Shown: positions 18,087 through 26,046 of the stretch, piece by piece
Numbering within the stretch: position 1 is the first letter of the stretch
How the letters are laid out: the number at the start of each line of letters is the position of its first letter
NCBI RefSeq assembly: GCF_030270585.1
Contig: NZ_BSYI01000020.1
Coordinates: forward strand, 1 to 64,000
DNA length: 64,000 nucleotides
Source of the DNA: Paralimibaculum aggregatum
Lineage (GTDB): Bacteria > Pseudomonadota > Alphaproteobacteria > Rhodobacterales > Rhodobacteraceae
Direction: 5' to 3'
Made by a program: the position numbers and the translations under genes
The notes under the pieces: model-generated
The model's database searches: none
Told to the model about the DNA's origin: nothing
What the model saw: only the letters and a program-made list of their open reading frames with translations

Positions 18087-19619
18087 TCAGCCCTCCTCCT
18101 CATCGAGCCGGCGGCGGAGCTCGGTCTTGAGCACCTTGCCGTAGTTGTTCTTCGGCAGCGCCGGCAGCACGCGGTAGTCCTTGGGCCGCTTGAAGCGCGC
18201 GATCTGCTCGAGACAGAGCCGGTCGAGCGCCGCCGGGTCGATCTCGCGCCCCGGCGCCGGCGCCACGAAGGCCACCACCTCCTCGCCCCAGTCGGCATGG
18301 CGCCGGCCCACCGCGGCGGCCTCGGCGACATCCGGATGGGTCAGCAGCACCTCCTCGATCTCGCGGGGATAGATGTTGGTGCCGCCGGAGATGATGACGT
18401 CCTTCGAGCGGTCCTGCAGCGTCAGGAAGCCGTCGGCGTCGAGCCGGCCCATGTCGCCGGTCCAGAGCCAGCCGCCCTTCAGCGTCGCGGCGCTGGCCTC
18501 GGGGTTCCGCCAGTAGCCCGGCATCACCGTGGCGCCCCGCACGAGGATCTCCCCGGTCTCGCCGGCCGGCAGCGCGCGCCCCTCGGCATCGGCCACGCGC
18601 ACCGAGACGCAGGCCTGCGCCAGCCCGACCGAGGCGAGCCGCTCGCGCCAGCGCGGATGGCTGCGGTCGGCCACCAGCTCGCGGGCGAGCGCGGTGATGG
18701 TCATCGGGCTCTCGCCCTGGCCGTAGATCTGCACGAAGCGCGGGCCCATCACCGCCACCGCCTCGACGATGTCGGCCAGATACATCGGCCCGCCGCCATA
18801 GACCACCGTGCGGATGCCCTCGCCGCCGGCGCCGGCGGCCCTGGCGCGGTCCACCAGCCGGCGCACCATCGTGGGCGCGGCGAACATCGAGACATCGCCG
18901 AGCCGCGGCGCCAGCGCGAGGATCTCGTCGGCCTCGAAGCCGCCCGAGCCCGGCACCGCATGGCGCGCGCCGCGGAGCACGTGCATGAAGTTGTAGAGCC
19001 CCGCGCCATGCGAGATCGGCGCGGCATAGAGCGCGGCGTCGGACTGGTGCACGGCATCGACATTCGCGAAATAGCTCAGCGCCATCGCCTGCAGGTTGGC
19101 GGCGGTGATCATCACCCCCTTCGGCTTGCCGGTGGTGCCCGAGGTGTAGAACAGCCAGGCCATGTCGCCGGGGGCCATGGGGTGCGGCGCGTGCAGCGGA
19201 TCGCCCCCGGCCAGCGCCTCGTAGGCGGGGCTCCCGGCCATCACGATTTCCTCGAGGCATCCGGGCGCCACCGCGGCCAGCCCGTCGCCCGGATCGGCGC
19301 TCGCGAAGGCCAGCCGCGCGCCGGCGTTCTCGACGATCCAGGCCGCCTCGCGCGGGTGCAGCTTGGCATTGATCGGCACCGCCGCGGCGCCGGCGAACCA
19401 GGCGCCGTAGAGCGCCTCGAGATAGGCCGGGCGGTTCTTCATGAAGATCGCCACCCGGTCCCCCGGGCGGATGCCGTGGCGCGCGGCCAGCCCCTGCCCG
19501 ATCGCCGCCGCCCGCCGGGCAAAGCCCGCGTAGTCGGCCTCCAGCGTGGTGTCGGTGAGCAGCGCCGGCGCCCCCGGCCAGCGCCGCGCCGCGCGCGCGA
19601 GCCATTCTGCCGGGTTCAT
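18087..19619 (-). CDS. AMP-forming acyl-CoA synthetase (fatty-acid/malonyl-CoA ligase type)
   Basis: 510 residues, complete. Seen: WLFYTSGTTGKPKGVMIT near 160 (P-loop of the family), FVQIYGQGESPMTITAL near 300, GGWLWTGDMGRLDADGFLTLQDRSKDVIISGGTNIYPREIEE near 395, and the catalytic Lys in LPKNNYGKVLKTEL near 495. First gene of the leftward unit with bdhA and a second ligase, with no gap to bdhA. An acetoacetyl-CoA or short/medium-chain role would fit the context but is inference. No promoter is obvious in the 149 bases before it. Confidence 0.9.
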   Translation of the reverse strand: MNPAEWLARAARRWPGAPALLTDTTLEADYAGFARRAAAIGQGLAARHGIRPGDRVAIFMKNRPAYLEALYGAWFAGAAAVPINAKLHPREAAWIVENAGARLAFASADPGDGLAAVAPGCLEEIVMAGSPAYEALAGGDPLHAPHPMAPGDMAWLFYTSGTTGKPKGVMITAANLQAMALSYFANVDAVHQSDAALYAAPISHGAGLYNFMHVLRGARHAVPGSGGFEADEILALAPRLGDVSMFAAPTMVRRLVDRARAAGAGGEGIRTVVYGGGPMYLADIVEAVAVMGPRFVQIYGQGESPMTITALARELVADRSHPRWRERLASVGLAQACVSVRVADAEGRALPAGETGEILVRGATVMPGYWRNPEASAATLKGGWLWTGDMGRLDADGFLTLQDRSKDVIISGGTNIYPREIEEVLLTHPDVAEAAAVGRRHADWGEEVVAFVAPAPGREIDPAALDRLCLEQIARFKRPKDYRVLPALPKNNYGKVLKTELRRRLDEEEG

Positions 19620-19768
19620 CGCGCGCCCCCGCGCCGGTCCCCGTGCCGAACCCCGCGCCCGACCCCGTGCCCGATCCTGTGCCCGGTCCTGTGCCCGATC
19701 CCGCTCCCGTGCATCCCGCTCCCCTTCTCCGCCGCCCGCTCCGGGGCGCCGGCGAGGATAGCGCGGGC

Positions 19769-20908
19769 TCAGGGGCTCTGGAAATGCTTGGAGAGCTTGA
19801 GCGCCTGGCCCTGGTAGTTGGACCCGATGTCGCGGCCATAGAGGAGATCGGGCCGCGCCCGCATCCGCTCATAGACCAGCCGGCCGACCATCTGCCCGTG
19901 CTCGAGCGCGAAGGGCGCCTCGTGGCAGCGCACCTCGAGCACCCCGCGCGAGCCCTGCCCGCCGGCCTCCCTGTGCCCGAAGCCAGGGTCGAAGAAGCCG
20001 GCATAATGCACCCGGAACTCCCCCGCCACGGCCATGTAGGGCACCATCTCGGCGGCGGTCGCCGGCGGCACCGAGACCGCCTCGCGGCTGACCAGGATGT
20101 AGAAGGCGCCGGGGTCGAGGATGATCCCGCCGCTCGCGGTCTGCGCGCGCACCGGCTCCCAGAACGCCCCGACCGGGTAGTGCCCGATGCGGTCGAGGTC
20201 GATCAGCCCGGAATGGCGCCGCGCCCGCCAGCCGACGGTGCCGTCCGCCGCCTGCGGGCTGAGATCCACCGAGAAGCCGAGCCCGCCGTCGATCAGCGCC
20301 TCGTCGGTATCGACCAGCGGCTCGGCGCGGTGGAGGGCGCGCAGCGCCTCGTCGGCGATCACCGCATGGCCGGCGCGCAGGCGCAGCTGGTTGAGCCGGG
20401 CGCCGGGGCGGACCAGCACCGAGAAGGTGCGCGGGCTGATCTCGACATGGAGCGGGCCGGCATAGCCGGCCTCGACCCGGTCGAACTCCGCCTGGCGGTC
20501 GCCGATCAGCCGGGTGAAGAGATCGAGCCGCCCGGTCGAGCTCTTGGCATTGGCGGCGGCCGAGACGCCGGCCGGCAGCGCCAGCCGCTCGGCCAGCTCG
20601 ACGACATAGACGCAGCCGGTCTCCAGCACCGCGCCGGGGCCGAGATCGATCTCGTGCATGGCGAACTCGGCCAGCCGGTCGGACACCGTGGCGCGGCGCC
20701 CGGCGAGGAAGCTCGCCCGCACCCGCCAGGCGCGGCGGCCAAGGCGGAGATCGAGCGATGCGGGCTGGATCTGGTCGGCCAGCAGCCCGGGCTCGGCGGC
20801 GAGCGCGCCGCTGGCGGCCAGCGCGCGCAGCTCCTGCGCCGGCAGCACGCCGGAGCGGGCGGCAAATTCGTCGGCTGTTGCGATCGGATCGGGGCTGGCG
20901 GCGCTCAT
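19769..20908 (-). CDS. dcd: Two-domain 2'-deoxycytidine 5'-triphosphate deaminase
   Basis: 379 residues from the ATG at 20908 (GGGAGAG upstream). Converts dCTP to dUTP, the precursor route to dTTP. This is the long form common in alphaproteobacteria, with two dUTPase/Dcd-like folds. Seen: LLADQIQPASLDLRLGRRAWRVRASFL near 40, AKSSTGRLDLFTRLIGD near 115 (phosphate-binding SSTGR), GYAGPLHVEISPRTFSVLVRPG near 145 whose Glu matches the Dcd catalytic Glu, and a second copy of the fold ending IGSNYQGQALKLSKHFQ. The frame is open further upstream to 21055 but crosses the tRNA-Pro gene, so that start is rejected. Confidence 0.88.
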   Translation of the reverse strand: MSAASPDPIATADEFAARSGVLPAQELRALAASGALAAEPGLLADQIQPASLDLRLGRRAWRVRASFLAGRRATVSDRLAEFAMHEIDLGPGAVLETGCVYVVELAERLALPAGVSAAANAKSSTGRLDLFTRLIGDRQAEFDRVEAGYAGPLHVEISPRTFSVLVRPGARLNQLRLRAGHAVIADEALRALHRAEPLVDTDEALIDGGLGFSVDLSPQAADGTVGWRARRHSGLIDLDRIGHYPVGAFWEPVRAQTASGGIILDPGAFYILVSREAVSVPPATAAEMVPYMAVAGEFRVHYAGFFDPGFGHREAGGQGSRGVLEVRCHEAPFALEHGQMVGRLVYERMRARPDLLYGRDIGSNYQGQALKLSKHFQSP

Positions 20909-21027
20909 GGGGGTTCGGGCTCTCCCAGATGCGCCCCCGCCCAGAGGCGGGACCGGCGCGGATCGTGCCGGTCGATCGGCCTGCGCCACCACGGCGGGCC
21001 GGGATGCCCGCCGCAGATGGCGGGCGA

Positions 21028-21104
21028 TGGTCGGGCCGGCGGGACTCGAACCCACGACCTTCCGTCCCCCAGACGGACGCGCTACCAGACTGCGCTACGG
21101 CCCG
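21028..21104 (-). tRNA. tRNA-Pro (anticodon GGG)
   Basis: A 77-base leftward cloverleaf. The acceptor stem begins CGGGCCG and closes with CGGCCCG, discriminator A and an encoded CCA (21030-21028). The D-arm reads TAGCGCAGTCTGGTAGCGC. The anticodon stem TCCGT/ACGGA encloses the loop CTGGGGG, giving anticodon GGG with T33 in place. The T-arm has GTTCGAGTC. It lies about 120 bases upstream of dcd on the same strand. Confidence 0.96.
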
Positions 21105-21419
21105 TGACAGCGCTGCTCTACCGTGCGGAGCGCCGGGGATGCAAGCGCTAACTCGCGGCGATGCGGGGTTTCGCGGCCGGCGGCGCGAAGGAATCTGCCG
21201 GCGGCGCGCCCGCGGCCGCCCGCCCGCGGGCCCCGTGCCCCGCCCACCCCTGCACCGGCGTGCCCGGCAGAGGCGCTCCGCCCCCCATCCGCGCGGGGCC
21301 CGCGGGCGGGCGGGCAGCGTTGCGCGGCTCCCATCGGCGCTGGCGTTGCGGCGGACGGGCCGGCGCGATCCCCGCAGCCTGCGCCGCCGGCCGGGCCGGA
21401 AGGGGATGCCGATTTCACG
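21105..21419. other. Gene-free stretch upstream of the lipoprotein gene
   Basis: About 315 bases between tRNA-Pro and the lipobox-encoding segment. It is low-complexity GC-rich sequence. The lipoprotein frame stays open through it from a GTG at 21123, but the translation is a Pro/Ala/Arg string with no ribosome site. No promoter or repeat was recognised. Confidence 0.4.
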
Positions 21420-22010
21420 GCAAGGCGCATCCTGTGCGCCGCAGCGCTCGCGGCAGGTCTCGCCGGCTGCACCACCAGCCATGTGGCGATCACCTGCGAT
21501 CCCGGACGCACCGCCCCTTCGGCAGCCGATCCGGCGCAGTCGGTGGTGCTCGGCAGCTTGGCGGATACCCGCGGCCATGGCGCCCACTGGCTCGGCGCGA
21601 TCCGCGGCGGCCTCGGCAACCCGCTGAAGACCCTCGAGACTGCCGGGCCGGTCGGCGCGGTGGTGCGCGCGGCCATCGCCGCGGGGCTCGCGGCGCGGGG
21701 CATGGCGGCGACGGCGGGCACCGCCGCCGCGGGGCGGCCGAGCATCACCATCCTCCGGTTCGACTGCAACCAGGTGGCCCGGAAGGAGGCGCATATCGAC
21801 CTCGACGTCCGGTTCGCCTTTCCGGAGACCGGGGCCGGGCTCCGGCGCCGGCGGATCGTCGCCGACCGGGGGGCGGGCAGCGTCATCACCTTCGATGCGG
21901 GGATCTGCGCCGGCGTCGAGGATCTTCGCGCGCTGGCCAACGCGGTGCTGCAGGAGGCGGTGGACCGGATGCTCGACGACCCGGCGCTGGCCACCGCGCT
22001 CGCCGCCTGA
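21420..22010 (+). CDS. Predicted lipoprotein, start codon unresolved
   Basis: The core reads ARRILCAAALAAGLAGC, a lipoprotein signal with its Cys at 21468-21470, followed by about 180 residues with SVVLGSLADTRGHGAHWLG near the start and SITILRFDCNQVARKEAHIDLDVRFAF in the middle, ending in a helical C-terminus. The pattern resembles YajG-type lipoproteins, but I would not assign it firmly. No in-frame ATG, GTG or TTG lies within 100 codons upstream except a GTG at 21123. An ATG at 21406 preceded by GGAAGGGG is one frame off, so a 1-base shift or a non-standard start is suspected. The given left coordinate is only where the signal peptide becomes recognisable. Confidence 0.5.
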   Translation, partial: ARRILCAAALAAGLAGCTTSHVAITCDPGRTAPSAADPAQSVVLGSLADTRGHGAHWLGAIRGGLGNPLKTLETAGPVGAVVRAAIAAGLAARGMAATAGTAAAGRPSITILRFDCNQVARKEAHIDLDVRFAFPETGAGLRRRRIVADRGAGSVITFDAGICAGVEDLRALANAVLQEAVDRMLDDPALATALAA

Positions 22011-22103
22011 GCGGCAGCCACCCGTCGCCGGCCCCCGCATTCCGCCCTCACGGCACCGCGGCGCCCGTGCGGGCCGGCCCGGCGCGCCGATGCGCGGTGC
22101 CGC

Positions 22104-22196
22104 GCGCAGGCGCCTCCCCGGGCTGGGGGCTTCCGCTCGGGCGCTGCCGGGCGCCGTCCTCTCCGGGGTGGGTGGGGCCCGGGGAGGCGCCTGCGC
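22104..22196. repeat. 20-bp perfect inverted repeat with a G-quadruplex motif, between convergent genes
   Basis: The arm at 22104-22123 is the exact reverse complement of 22177-22196, around a 53-base spacer. The + strand also carries four G-runs with short loops at 22165-22184 (GGGG T GGG T GGGG CCC GGGG). It sits between the 3' ends of the lipoprotein and slipin genes, so a bidirectional terminator is the simplest role. There is no U-tract on either side. Confidence 0.75.
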
Positions 22197-22219
22197 CCCC
22201 GGGCCCCGTGCTGCCGGCC

Positions 22220-23368
22220 TCAGCCCTGCAGGCGGACCACCTCGTCGAGCAGGCCGCGGGTGCCGCTGTGCACCGTCAGGCTCTCGACCTTGCCGGCGAT
22301 GCTCTCCAGCGCCTCGAGCTCCTTGAGGCGCAGCATCACCGGGTTCTCGGCCATCACCTTCGCGGTGTTGAGCAGCGACCGCGTCGCGGCCGTCTCCTCG
22401 CGGCGGCGGATGACATTGGCCTCGGCCTCCTTCTCCGCCGCCACCACGCGGTTGAGGATCTCGCGCATCTCGCCCGGCAGGATCACGTCCTTCAGCGCGA
22501 TCTCGCCGATCTCGAGCCCGATCTCCGCCATCTCGGCGCGCACCTTGCCGGCCGCCTCGGCATCGACATGCACCTTCTCCTCCAGCAGCTGGTCGAGCGT
22601 GCGCGCGCCCAGCGTCCGGCGGAAGGCGAACTGCAGCGCCCGGTGCAGGGCATCCTCGAAGTCGCGCACCGCCGAGGCCGCCCGCTCCGCATCCACCACC
22701 CGCATCTGCGCGGCGATGTTGACCCGGAGCGTCACCCGGTCCCGCGTCAGCACCTCCTGGCCGTTCACGTCGACCCCGCGCCAGCGCATGTCGACGAGGC
22801 GCACGGTGACCTGGCGCCCGGTCTGCCAGAAGAGATGCACCCCCGGCTCCAGCAGCCCCATGTGCCGCCCGCCGATGGTCAGCAGGCCGAGCTGGCCCGG
22901 CTCGACGGTGGCCTTGACCACCTGCGCCTGGAAGCCGCCCCGCTCGATCTCGGCCCGCAGCGCCTCCGGCACCTCGAGCCGCTCGCCGATCGGCCAGCGG
23001 CGGATCTCCCAGGGCCCGGCATCGCGCCACACCGTGAGCCGCGTCTTCGGCGCCAGCGAGAGCGCGTGCAGCGCGCCGTCGCGGAACAGCGCCGCCGCCT
23101 CGCCCTCGCCCGCCTGCAGGGTGACCAGATGCGCCTCGGCGAGGTCCGGCCGCTCGCGCAGCAGCACCCGCTCGAAGCGCGAGGCGAGGTTGGGGCTCGC
23201 ATCGATCGCGTGGCGCTCCACCGCGAGGCTGCGGCCGCGCGCCGGCAGCCGGTGCTCGCCCGGGCCGAGGATCGCCTTGAACCGGCCGTTCTCGAGCAGG
23301 ATCGCGCGTTCGGTCTCGCTGAGCAGGACCCGGGTCCGGCCCAGCATCCAGTCGATGAGCCACTGCAT
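22220..23368 (-). CDS. Slipin / SPFH-domain membrane protein (stomatin-like)
   Basis: 382 residues from the ATG at 23368, with AAGGAG 8 bases upstream. SPFH (band 7) proteins form oligomeric membrane scaffolds. Seen: an N-terminal region (about 1-170) with repeated LLxxGRFKAILGPGEHRL-type strands and a second strand block GLLEPGVHLFWQ near 170; the SPFH core with LTRDRVTLRVNIAAQMRVVD near 210 and VRDFEDALHRALQFAFRRTLGARTLDQLLEEK near 235; then a long charged coiled-coil helix (about 280-370) with ILNRVVAAEKEAEANVIRRREETAATR. The front part is longer than in minimal stomatins. The frame continues further upstream but only through repeat and tRNA-like DNA. Confidence 0.85.
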   Translation of the reverse strand: MQWLIDWMLGRTRVLLSETERAILLENGRFKAILGPGEHRLPARGRSLAVERHAIDASPNLASRFERVLLRERPDLAEAHLVTLQAGEGEAAALFRDGALHALSLAPKTRLTVWRDAGPWEIRRWPIGERLEVPEALRAEIERGGFQAQVVKATVEPGQLGLLTIGGRHMGLLEPGVHLFWQTGRQVTVRLVDMRWRGVDVNGQEVLTRDRVTLRVNIAAQMRVVDAERAASAVRDFEDALHRALQFAFRRTLGARTLDQLLEEKVHVDAEAAGKVRAEMAEIGLEIGEIALKDVILPGEMREILNRVVAAEKEAEANVIRRREETAATRSLLNTAKVMAENPVMLRLKELEALESIAGKVESLTVHSGTRGLLDEVVRLQG

Positions 23369-23475
23369 CTGTCGTCTCCTTCGATGGCCTCCCGTTGGTC
23401 CGGGGGGTAATGGCGGGCGGAGCCTCCGTCTCTCCGCCGCGGATGGCAAAATCGGGGTCTGCGGTTGGAATTTCC

Positions 23476-23533
23476 GGTCGTCGGGTCGGCGTCGTCGGGT
23501 CGTCGGTCGTCGGTCGTGGTCGTCGGTTGTCGG
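23476..23533. repeat. GTCGTCGG-type short tandem repeat upstream of the slipin gene
   Basis: About 58 bases made of GTCGTCGG, GTCGG and near variants, just over 100 bases upstream of the slipin start. It is in the untranslated leader or promoter zone of a leftward transcript. Such tracts are prone to slippage. Confidence 0.7.
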
Positions 23534-23801
23534 AGAAGCCCGGGGCCGGCCGCGCGGCGCCGCCGGCGGACCCGGGCAGAGCGGGCCGCGCGGAGCCGGG
23601 GCGGGGCGCCAGCCCGGGGCCGAAGCCCCGCCCTGCCGCCTGACCCCGGCCCGGCGCGGCCATCGGCCGGGCACAGGCCCTTGGCACCGGGCGGCACCGG
23701 CACGGCACGGCGCCCGAAGGCATCGCCCCGCCCCGGCCCCGCCAGGCCGGCCCCGAACCCCGTCGTCGTGTAACCACCTGGTAGGTGGCGGCTTTTCAGG
23801 C
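23534..23801. other. GC-rich gene-free stretch
   Basis: 268 bases between the short repeat and the tRNA-like pair; with the repeat the gene gap from the slipin start exceeds 430 bases. It contains G/C runs and a perfect CCACCT-GGT-AGGTGG hairpin (23775-23789) just beyond the tRNA-like segments in their reading direction. No supported open frame. Confidence 0.45.
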
Positions 23802-23874
23802 CGCTGATGGCAGGAGTCGAACCTGCTACACCCAGATTCAAGGTCCGGTGCTCTACCCAATGAGCTACATCGCT
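23802..23874 (-). pseudogene. Damaged tRNA-like gene (Gln-like)
   Basis: Read leftward it has a D-arm TAGCTCATTGGGTAGAGC, an anticodon stem CCGGA/TCTGG with loop CCTTGAA, a 5-base variable region and a perfect T-arm GCAGG-TTCGACT-CCTGC. Placed by position the anticodon is TTG (Gln), but base 33 is C, where tRNAs nearly always have U. The acceptor reads AGCGATG against CATCAGC: it would pair fully if the 5' strand were GCTGATG, so one T seems lost. No CCA follows. It abuts the neighbouring tRNA-like segment without a gap. Confidence 0.5.
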
Positions 23875-23968
23875 TGGTGCAGATAGAGGGAGTCGAACCC
23901 CCCGGGCTTGCGCCCAACGGGCCGGAGCCCGCTGCCCTCCACAGGGCATTATCCGCGTTGCCCCTTCC
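23875..23968 (-). tRNA. tRNA-like segment with long variable region (class II-like), possibly degenerate
   Basis: The 3' end is convincing: T-arm GGGGG-TTCGACT-CCCTC, then TATCTGC, A and an encoded CCA (23877-23875). GCGGAAG at the proposed 5' end pairs with TATCTGC at six of seven positions, two of them wobbles. A D-loop with CGCGGATAA and a hairpin GGGC-GCAA-GCCC before the T-arm suggest a Ser/Leu-type tRNA. The anticodon arm is not clean; the best 7-base loop reads TGGAGGG without U33. An exact identity cannot be given. Confidence 0.35.
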
Positions 23969-24390
23969 GCCGGCCGTCCGGCCCCGGCATACGGACGCGC
24001 CAGCGGCGGCCGCACCGGAGGAGGGTTCGGGAACTCCGCCCAAGGGGGCTCGGAACCGTCGTTCGGGAGGGCTCTCTTCGCCGAATCGCCGCCGCCGATC
24101 AATCCGCCGCGGCGGGCTGCCGCAGGGATCGCGCCGACCTGTTGCAGGCAGGCCCACACTGAGACCAATTTGCAACAAATGCCGCATGTGCAAAATCCAC
24201 CGTCGGTTCCGGGCTTGGAACGCGTGATGTTCGGACACATTTTTTCAGCCGTGCGACGGATCTGTGATCGGGTTGCGTAAACCGCATATCAGGAATGTGT
24301 GCCGTAAATTGCCATCGGGCGGTGATGGGATACGATGAGTTCAGCGGGCGAAGGAAACGCCCCACGCTGTTTGCCAGAGGCAGGTGACCC
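23969..24390. other. Gene-free region turning AT-richer, with a candidate promoter
   Basis: 422 bases without a supported gene. From about 24140 the base composition is visibly less GC-rich than anywhere else in the window (for example the stretches around 24170-24200 and 24240-24310), a common sign of promoters or acquired DNA. TTGCCA (24309-24314) and TACGAT (24331-24336), 16 bases apart, are a plausible promoter for the small gene at 24391. Confidence 0.45.
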
Positions 24391-24594
24391 ATGTGTAGAG
24401 CGACGGAGTTGCTGGAGCAGCTCTCGGAAGACGAACGACAATCCCTGTGCCGGATCCGCCGCGGCGCCTGCGCCACCGCGATCCCCAACGATCACGCCGA
24501 GAAGCTGATCCGCCTCGGGCTGGCGGAACTGGTCTGGGGTGACCAGATCCTCACCCGACAGGGCCGGCGCGCGGCCGAGATGGCCGCCGGCTGA
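24391..24594 (+). CDS. Small protein of unknown function (67 aa)
   Basis: 67 residues. The first half is polar and helical (ATELLEQLSEDERQSLCRIRRG), the second reads HAEKLIRLGLAELVWGDQILTRQGRRAAEM. The latter pattern, a helix, GLAE, a short strand and LTxxGR, resembles the wing and last helix of small winged-helix proteins, so a DNA-binding or regulatory role is possible. It has AGGCAGG before the ATG and its own promoter candidate. It stands alone next to the tRNA-like remnants and AT-richer DNA. Confidence 0.55.
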   Translation: MCRATELLEQLSEDERQSLCRIRRGACATAIPNDHAEKLIRLGLAELVWGDQILTRQGRRAAEMAAG

Positions 24595-24692
24595 GCGCCG
24601 GGCCGCCCGCCTCCAGGCCCCGCAGGCAATGCGCGGCGTGGCGGAGGGCGGCCGGGCGCCGTTCCCGGCCCCTGTTCCTGCCCCTGCCCGGC

Positions 24693-25985
24693 TCAGAGCC
24701 GGTCGCGCAGCGCATACCATGTCATCGCCGCCGCCAGCAGCGGGGCGCGGAACCAGTCGCCCCCCGGAAAGGCCGGGGTCGGCAGGCGCGCCATCACGTC
24801 CCAGCGCTCGGCGGTGCCGGCGATCGCCTCGGCGGCGATCAGGCCGCCCATGGTCGCCATGTGGATGCCCGAGCCGGACCAGCCGGAGATCGCCCGCATG
24901 CCCTGCCCGAGATCCTGGAAGGCCGGCATCCGCGTGCCGGTGATCGCCAGGGTGCCGCCCCAGGCATGGGTGTGGGGGATGCCGGCGAGCTCGGGATAGA
25001 TCTCCGCCATGGCCCGGCGCACCAGCCGCGGGATGTCGCGCGGGAAGCGCCGGCCATAGCTCTCGCCGCCGCCCCAGAGCAGCCGCAGATCCGGCGTCAG
25101 GCGATAGTAGTTCAGCACGAACTTGGTGTCGCAGACCGCGACGCGGCCCGGGTTGATCCGGTCGGCGGTGGCGCGGTCGAGCGGCTCGGTGGCCAGGATG
25201 AAGTTGTTGATCGGCATCGAGCGCGCCTGCACCCGGCCCTCCAGCCCGTCGAGATAGCCATTGCAGGCGAGCAGGATGTGCTCTGCCGCCACATGGCCCG
25301 CCGCGGTCTCCACCCGGCCGGGCGCGATGCGGGTGACGCGGCTGCGCTCGAGGAGCCGTGCGCCGGCCCCCTCCGCCGCCCGCGCGAGCCCGAGCGCCAG
25401 CTTCAGCGGATGCAGATGCGCGCCTTCCGGCTCGTGGAACCCGCCATGGTAGCGCGTGGTGCCGAGCCGCGCGGCGACCTCCTCGCGCGAGAGCGCGACG
25501 ATGCCGGCATGGCCCCAGTCCCGCGCCGCGGCCTCCGCCCATTCGGCAAGCTCGCGGGCATGGGCGGGCTTCCAGGCGGCCTCGACATAGCCCGGCATCA
25601 GGTCGCAGTCGATCGCGTGGCGGTCGATCAGCTCCCGGACCAGCCGGTTCGCCGCGACGGCGATCTCCCAGGCCCTGGCGGCGGTCTCGCGCCCGCAGAG
25701 GCGGACATAGTCCGCCATCTCCGCCCGCGGGCCGACGCCGAGCTGCCCGCCATTGCGCCCGGAGGCGCCCCAGCCCATGCGGTTGGCGTCGAGCAGCACG
25801 GTGTCATAGCCGCGCTCGGCCAGGTGCAGCGCCGCCGAGAGCCCGGCATAGCCGCCGCCGACGATGCAGACATCCGCCTTCGCCGCCCCGGCCAGCGCCG
25901 GGCGCTCGGGGATCTCGCCGACGCTCGCGGCATACCAGGAGGCGGCATGCTCCCCCGGACGGTCATTCGCGGTCAGATATCCCAT
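24693..25985 (-). CDS. puuB: FAD-dependent gamma-glutamylputrescine oxidase-like enzyme (PuuB type)
   Basis: 430 residues of the DAO/GlpD-type oxidase family. Seen: an N-terminal SWYAASVGEIPERPAL, the FAD site VCIVGGGYAGLSAALHLAERG near 41, GASGRNGGQLG near 80 (typical of PuuB/OrdL), and GWSGSGIHMATMGGLIAAEAI near 380 (C-terminal FAD contact). PuuB oxidises gamma-glutamylputrescine to the aldehyde with release of ammonia and peroxide. The start at 25985 has AAAGGTGG just upstream. It ends a leftward unit with a GNAT and an SpuC-type aminotransferase; a PuuA-type synthetase that makes its substrate is divergent at 29.0 kb. Confidence 0.85.
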   Translation of the reverse strand: MGYLTANDRPGEHAASWYAASVGEIPERPALAGAAKADVCIVGGGYAGLSAALHLAERGYDTVLLDANRMGWGASGRNGGQLGVGPRAEMADYVRLCGRETAARAWEIAVAANRLVRELIDRHAIDCDLMPGYVEAAWKPAHARELAEWAEAAARDWGHAGIVALSREEVAARLGTTRYHGGFHEPEGAHLHPLKLALGLARAAEGAGARLLERSRVTRIAPGRVETAAGHVAAEHILLACNGYLDGLEGRVQARSMPINNFILATEPLDRATADRINPGRVAVCDTKFVLNYYRLTPDLRLLWGGGESYGRRFPRDIPRLVRRAMAEIYPELAGIPHTHAWGGTLAITGTRMPAFQDLGQGMRAISGWSGSGIHMATMGGLIAAEAIAGTAERWDVMARLPTPAFPGGDWFRAPLLAAAMTWYALRDRL

Positions 25986-26046
25986 AGCCACCTTTCGAAT
26001 TCCGGTGCGGCGCCCGAGGCCGGCGCGCGGGGCCTGCCGGGAGCGC

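Noticed and set aside
19869-23777. A leftward open frame of about 1,300 codons spanning dcd, tRNA-Pro and the slipin gene
   Set aside because: Typical stop-poor antisense or shifted frame in GC-rich DNA, crossing a tRNA gene and three supported features.
23875-23968. tmRNA (ssrA) or tRNA-Sec at the class II-like segment
   Set aside because: The TTCGACT T-loop is shared with those RNAs, but there is no TCA anticodon, no tag-peptide frame and no tmRNA-type 5' half nearby.
22220-24238. N-terminal extension of the slipin gene to about 670 residues
   Set aside because: The added part reads through the short repeat and both tRNA-like segments; a clear ribosome site and ATG exist at 23368.
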